This document shows, piece by piece, positions 24,533-27,933 of a stretch of DNA of 27,933 nucleotides (its first letter is position 1; every line of letters starts with the position of its first letter). Position numbers and translations under genes: made by a program. The stretch is taken from assembly GCA_024275095.1 (NCBI GenBank), contig JAJRZV010000040.1, positions 1 to 27,933 of the forward strand, read 5' to 3'. Origin of the DNA: a bacterium. Its GTDB lineage: Bacteria > JAJRZV01. The notes under the pieces were generated by a model. It did no database searches. It was not told where the DNA came from and saw only the letters and a list, made by a program, of their open reading frames with translations.

Positions 24533-25597
24533 ATGGCAAGAACGCAGTCATCAGGGACAGGAGAGGATAAACGCAAGAAAATGCTGGAGATGGCTATATC
24601 CAGCATCGAGAAACAGTACGGCAAAGGCGCTGTCATGCGTCTGGGCGGTAAAGATGTTGTCCGTGTCCCAGCTGTATCTACCGGGTCACTGGGGCTGGAC
24701 ATAGCCCTGGGTATAGGTGGATATCCACGGGGACGTATAATCGAAATATTCGGCCCTGAAGCATCAGGGAAAACAACCCTTGCGCTTCAAGCAGTAGCAG
24801 AGGTCCAGAAACAGGGTGGTACTGCTGTTTACATAGATGCGGAACACGCGCTGGATGTGGTCTATGCCAGAAAGATAGGTGTGGATATTGACAACCTTCT
24901 CATTTCGCAACCCGACTACGGGGAACAGGCTCTCGATATCGCTGACCAATTTATCCGTAGTGGAGGGGTTGATATTGTGGTAGTGGACTCTGTTGCTGCC
25001 CTTGTTCCACGTGCAGAGCTGGAAGGAGATATGGGAGATCCCACCATGGGTGCTCAGGCAAGGCTCATGTCGCAGGCACTTCGTAAACTTGCAGGTACCA
25101 TACATAAATCCAGTTGTATTATGATCTTCATCAATCAAATCCGCCAGAAGATCGGCGTGATGTTTGGCAACCCTGAAACCACCCCTGGCGGAAACGCACT
25201 GAAGTTTTACTCCTCTGTACGGCTTGATATCCGGAAGATCGCCACTCTTCGTGAAGGAGGGGAAATTGTAGGCGCCCGTACAAAGGTGAAGGTTGTAAAG
25301 AACAAACTCGCGCCACCTTTTAAAGAGACGGAATTTGATATTATTTACGGAACAGGTATATCCCGGGAAGGTGAACTTATAGATCTGGGGGTCTCCTGCG
25401 AAGTGATAGAAAAGGCGGGGGTCTGGTATTCTTACGGGGATGAACGGCTTGGTCAGGGGCGCGATGCAGCCAGGCGCTTTCTGAAGGAGAATCCAGACAC
25501 AGCAGCAGAAATTGAGAGAAAAATTCTGCAAAAGCTTGGTATTATAAAAGGAGACACCAGCAAACAGGAGGGGGAAGGAAATAATGGAACTCAATGA
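24533..25597 (+). CDS. recA: Recombinase RecA
   Basis: A 354-residue DNA recombinase. Walker [10 protein letters not shown] (74-82), Walker B-type [17 protein letters not shown], the [22 protein letters not shown] loop, [35 protein letters not shown] (loop L2 region) and the C-terminal [17 protein letters not shown] are all present and intact. It catalyses strand exchange and stimulates LexA-type self-cleavage. ATG 24533 has AGGAGGA 5 bases upstream. Only 23 bases separate it from thpR and I see no LexA-type box there, so transcription probably comes from upstream or from a promoter inside thpR. The acidic, glycine-rich tail overlaps pilT by 14 bases. Confidence 0.98.
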   Translation: MARTQSSGTGEDKRKKMLEMAISSIEKQYGKGAVMRLGGKDVVRVPAVSTGSLGLDIALGIGGYPRGRIIEIFGPEASGKTTLALQAVAEVQKQGGTAVYIDAEHALDVVYARKIGVDIDNLLISQPDYGEQALDIADQFIRSGGVDIVVVDSVAALVPRAELEGDMGDPTMGAQARLMSQALRKLAGTIHKSSCIMIFINQIRQKIGVMFGNPETTPGGNALKFYSSVRLDIRKIATLREGGEIVGARTKVKVVKNKLAPPFKETEFDIIYGTGISREGELIDLGVSCEVIEKAGVWYSYGDERLGQGRDAARRFLKENPDTAAEIERKILQKLGIIKGDTSKQEGEGNNGTQ

Positions 25598-26744
25598 TAT
25601 TCTAAAAATAGGGCTCCAGAACAAAGCATCGGACATTCACATAAAAGCAGGTTTGCCCCCCATTTACCGCATCAACGGCAAACTTGTTCCTTTAAAGACA
25701 GACAAGCGCTTGACACCGCAGGATGTGTCTCGAATTGCTTTCAGCATTATGAACCCGGGACAAAAAGAAGAATTCAAAAAGAAATTTGAGGTGGACCTTG
25801 CCTACGGGGTGCCGGGACTTGGACGATTCAGGGTCAATGTGTTTCAGCAGAGAGGCACACTTGCCATTGTTTTTCGAGTGATTCCTTTTGGCGTTCCTTC
25901 CATGGAGGAACTGAATTTGCCGCAAACGATTGAAAAAATTGCCGATGAAGAAAGGGGCCTGATACTCGTTACAGGGACGACAGGAAGTGGAAAATCCACA
26001 ACTCTTGCCTCGATGATAGAGTGGATTAACTCGCGCAAGACAAAACACATCATCACTATTGAGGACCCCATTGAATACCTGCTTCGGGACAAGCGAAGCA
26101 TTATTTCTCAGCGCGAGATCGGAATGGATGCTCTGAGCTTTGCCAATGCACTCAGGTCCGCGTTGCGACAGGACCCGGACGTCATCCTGGTAGGTGAGAT
26201 GAGAGATTTTGAAACCATTGAGACAGCCCTTACCGCTGCGGAAACAGGACACCTTGTTCTCAGCACTCTCCATACTCTTGACGCCACTGAAACCATCAAC
26301 CGTATCGTTTCCGTTTTTCCACCTTACCAGCAGAAGCAGGTGCGGTTGCAGCTTGCATCGGTTCTCAAGGCTGTAATTTCACAGCGACTGCTTCCCCGTG
26401 CTGATGGTAAGGGCCGTGTGCCGGCTATTGAAATACTTATCAATACAGCCCTTATTCGTGAGTTGATCATTGATCCTGAACGCACACGCGAGATTCCTGA
26501 TGCTATTGCCAAAGGATACAAATCTTACGGCATGCAGACCTTTGACCAGTCCCTCATGTTTCTTTACAAGAAAGGTCTCATTACGTATGAAGTTGCCCTC
26601 AGGAATGCGTCTAACCCTGATGATTTTGCTCTTCGTGTCAAGGGCATCAGTGGCACAGGTGATGAGGCTGTGTGGGAGGATTTCGACGTCTCCGGTAGCG
26701 GAGGCAGCGGGAAAGAGAACGGTATGAAAATCGAGCGCTTCTGA
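25584..26744 (+). CDS. pilT: Type IV pilus retraction ATPase PilT
   Basis: A 386-residue secretion-superfamily ATPase. The N-terminal PAS-like region has the [19 protein letters not shown] motif. Walker A is [10 protein letters not shown] (131-140, K137); the Asp box is [25 protein letters not shown]; Walker B is [10 protein letters not shown]; the His box is [13 protein letters not shown]. The C-terminal ALIREL corresponds to the PilT AIRNLIRE element. It depolymerises type IV pili to drive twitching motility and DNA uptake; PilU-type paralogues are similar, so the symbol is slightly less certain than the family. ATG 25584 with AAGGA just upstream lies inside the recA end. No other pilus gene is in view. 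The chemosensory operon at the window start could regulate such pili, but this is inference. Confidence 0.93.
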   Translation: MELNDILKIGLQNKASDIHIKAGLPPIYRINGKLVPLKTDKRLTPQDVSRIAFSIMNPGQKEEFKKKFEVDLAYGVPGLGRFRVNVFQQRGTLAIVFRVIPFGVPSMEELNLPQTIEKIADEERGLILVTGTTGSGKSTTLASMIEWINSRKTKHIITIEDPIEYLLRDKRSIISQREIGMDALSFANALRSALRQDPDVILVGEMRDFETIETALTAAETGHLVLSTLHTLDATETINRIVSVFPPYQQKQVRLQLASVLKAVISQRLLPRADGKGRVPAIEILINTALIRELIIDPERTREIPDAIAKGYKSYGMQTFDQSLMFLYKKGLITYEVALRNASNPDDFALRVKGISGTGDEAVWEDFDVSGSGGSGKENGMKIERF

Positions 26745-26745
26745 A

Positions 26746-27387
26746 TTGGGGTTGATTCGAACATACGTTTTTCTATCCACACTGTTGCTTTATCCTCTTC
26801 CGGCGTGGAAAATAGCGGACCTTGCCGTGAAGAAACTTCCGCGTATGAAGCAGTTTCAGTTTCAATATCGCGGTCAATTGTGTAATGGAACCGACTGTAC
26901 CACGCCGGTTCCCTGCGTATTCAGGGTAAAAGATAACCGTGCTGTTCTCAGGTGTGAATCATTTAAAGAGGTTTACACTGTTCCCCGAGAGAAAGGTGAA
27001 TTTCCACAACCCCTGACTCTCGTCCATTTTCAAAATTGCATTTCGCTTGCAACAGCATATCTTGCGGAGCTGGCCCGTGTAAAAAAATACGAACAACTCA
27101 CCGCGTTTATGATGTCAGCGGGTATTGACACGGAGGCCTCGGGTGTGACGCGCTGGGGAAATGATATTGCTGTTACTGTGGGTGCTGAAAGTGAAGATTC
27201 ATCTGTTTCTCAGATGTGGTTTCATCAGGAAGAGCACGTGCCCTTGCTCTTCCGAACACAACTTTCCTCCTCGTTGAAATGTGAGGTTCGTACTTCCCGG
27301 TATGTGCGCGCAGGCAGGCGCGGCCTGTTTCCGTCGGACGTGGCCGTTTATTCCAACGGGACACTTGTGCTCCACCTTAAACAATAA
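26746..27387 (+). CDS. Exported protein of unknown function
   Basis: About 213 residues, not recognised. The N-terminus (LIRTYVFLSTLLLYPLPAW) reads as a signal peptide with possible cleavage near PAW. The mature part has paired cysteines (CNGTDC, then a C about 6 residues on, and LRC) that suggest disulfides in the periplasm. The C-terminal half (QMWFHQEEHVPLLFRTQ..., then GLFPSDVAVYSNGTLVLHLK) has the feel of a half-barrel carrier such as LolA-like outer-membrane lipoprotein-sorting proteins; that is a weak impression. TTG 26746 or TTG 26752 would be the start, neither with a clear Shine-Dalgarno. It follows pilT by 1-7 bases, so it probably shares its transcript. No terminator is visible after it. 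Confidence 0.7.
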   Translation: MGLIRTYVFLSTLLLYPLPAWKIADLAVKKLPRMKQFQFQYRGQLCNGTDCTTPVPCVFRVKDNRAVLRCESFKEVYTVPREKGEFPQPLTLVHFQNCISLATAYLAELARVKKYEQLTAFMMSAGIDTEASGVTRWGNDIAVTVGAESEDSSVSQMWFHQEEHVPLLFRTQLSSSLKCEVRTSRYVRAGRRGLFPSDVAVYSNGTLVLHLKQ

Positions 27388-27403
27388 ATTGCGGCGCAAA
27401 TCC

Positions 27404-27434
27404 TTGACACTCGGCCTCACCACTCGGTTAAAAT
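27404..27434 (+). promoter_or_regulatory. Sigma70-type promoter of the terminal lipoprotein gene
   Basis: A perfect -35 TTGACA (27404-27409) is followed by TAAAAT (27429-27434, 5 of 6 to TATAAT) with a 19-base spacer, or TTAAAA (27428-27433) with 18. Transcription would begin near 27441, giving a leader of about 27 bases with a strong AGGAGGT ribosome-binding site before ATG 27468. It is the most consensus-like promoter in the window. The spacer is a little long. Confidence 0.7.
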
Positions 27435-27467
27435 GAAAAAACAAAATCCATAGTAGAGGAGGTTGCA

Positions 27468-27933
27468 ATGAGGAGAGGGAGGAATGTAATTGTTGCGGGG
27501 ATTATGGTTGCTCTCACGGGATTGGCAGGAATGGGATGCAACGGGGGAGGTGGTGAATTTAAACCGGAAGAGGCACTGACCACATGTAACAGTGTGCTCA
27601 CCAATCTCAGCACTGTATGCGCGGAGTGTAAAAGCGAACGTGACTCGGTGATTGCTGATACGCGGACATGCTATCAAAACAGCATTGAAAAAACAGATGA
27701 TCCAGTTTATCAGGCGAAATTTCGATGGGGCATCGTGATGGCTGATGTTCTGGAACTCGTGCAGATGGTTAACGCAGCCTTGCAGACGATCAGGAGCCTT
27801 CCCGTTTCCCTCGGGCCTCCTGACCTTGCTCCCCTTGCAACGCAGTGCCCTTCAGGATACTACGATGTGCCCGGTCTTATTAATTTTGTAGGCCTTGATT
27901 TTGAGCGCATCAGCGAACTGCTTTCAGATATAG
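27468..27933 (+). CDS. Small cysteine-rich lipoprotein of unknown function (3' partial)
   Basis: The frame is open from ATG 27468 to the end of the window (155 codons visible). GAGGAGGT lies about 5 bases before the start. Residues 1-24 make a signal peptide (basic RRGRN, hydrophobic VIVAGIMVALTGLAG) ending GMGC, a slightly atypical lipobox with C24 as probable lipidation site, followed by a GGGG tether. The mature part has C40, C51, C54 and C68 (CX10CX2CX13C) and a later TQCPSGYYD, suggesting disulfides or a bound metal. It has its own promoter, unlike the packed genes upstream. The family is not recognised, and the missing C-terminus prevents a firmer call. Confidence 0.75.
   Translation, partial: MRRGRNVIVAGIMVALTGLAGMGCNGGGGEFKPEEALTTCNSVLTNLSTVCAECKSERDSVIADTRTCYQNSIEKTDDPVYQAKFRWGIVMADVLELVQMVNAALQTIRSLPVSLGPPDLAPLATQCPSGYYDVPGLINFVGLDFERISELLSDI

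Noticed and set aside
24764-25636. A 290-codon open frame on the minus strand across recA
   Set aside because: It lies wholly opposite recA and the start of pilT, both certain genes; its translation is rich in Cys, His and Phe with no recognisable motif and no ribosome-binding site was evident.
25692-26273. A 193-codon minus-strand frame opposite pilT
   Set aside because: Shadow of the conserved PilT core, which has all Walker and His/Asp box motifs on the plus strand.

Overview
The window is gene-dense, roughly half GC, and reads as a single chromosomal piece of a diderm (Gram-negative-type) bacterium: it has an MlaEFD lipid transporter, lipoproteins, a periplasmic lytic transglycosylase and a type IV pilus ATPase. 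The gene set (a receiver fused to DUF4388, a CheA-receiver hybrid, CheR with a TPR tail, the cinA-thpR-recA order) recalls the former Deltaproteobacteria, Myxococcota, Acidobacteriota and their relatives. There is no rRNA or other decisive marker, so the phylum is left open. I saw no tRNA, rRNA, CRISPR, insertion sequence or prophage.

Layout. (1) 1-7355, plus strand: a tightly packed chemosensory operon, cheR (5' end cut by the window), cheW, receiver-DUF4388, hybrid cheA and cheB. It runs straight into a Tat-type small subunit and an iron-sulfur GMC oxidoreductase. (2) 7356-9300: a structured leader, then a single radical SAM gene of the tetraether-synthase (Tes/COG1964) type, closed by a strong intrinsic terminator. 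(3) 17083 down to 9300, minus strand: alr, mlaE, mlaF, mlaD, then a peptide-type ABC substrate-binding lipoprotein and its two permeases without ATPase genes. (4) 17203-27387, plus strand, diverging from alr: a lytic transglycosylase lipoprotein, rsmD, coaD, aspC, a flavin-reductase-like gene, a membrane protein, cinA, thpR, recA, pilT and an exported unknown protein, nearly all overlapping or within about 30 bases. (5) 27404 to the end: a consensus-like promoter and the 5' part of a cysteine-rich small lipoprotein.

How the parts fit. Region 1 encodes adaptation enzymes and a phosphorelay but shows no receptor and no free CheY. Output may go through the DUF4388 response regulator, perhaps to type IV pili (pilT lies 20 kb away) or another non-flagellar function. 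Region 3 links cell-wall precursor supply (alr) to an envelope lipid transporter whose MlaD carries an inner-membrane anchor, a long helical rod and a C-terminal beta-barrel-like domain. That is the architecture of a one-protein transenvelope bridge. Region 2 could supply covalently linked membrane lipids. The two most notable items are therefore the Tes-like radical SAM enzyme and the bridge-type MlaD. Two homopolymer tracts in interdomain linkers of cheA and cheB also deserve checking as slippage sites.
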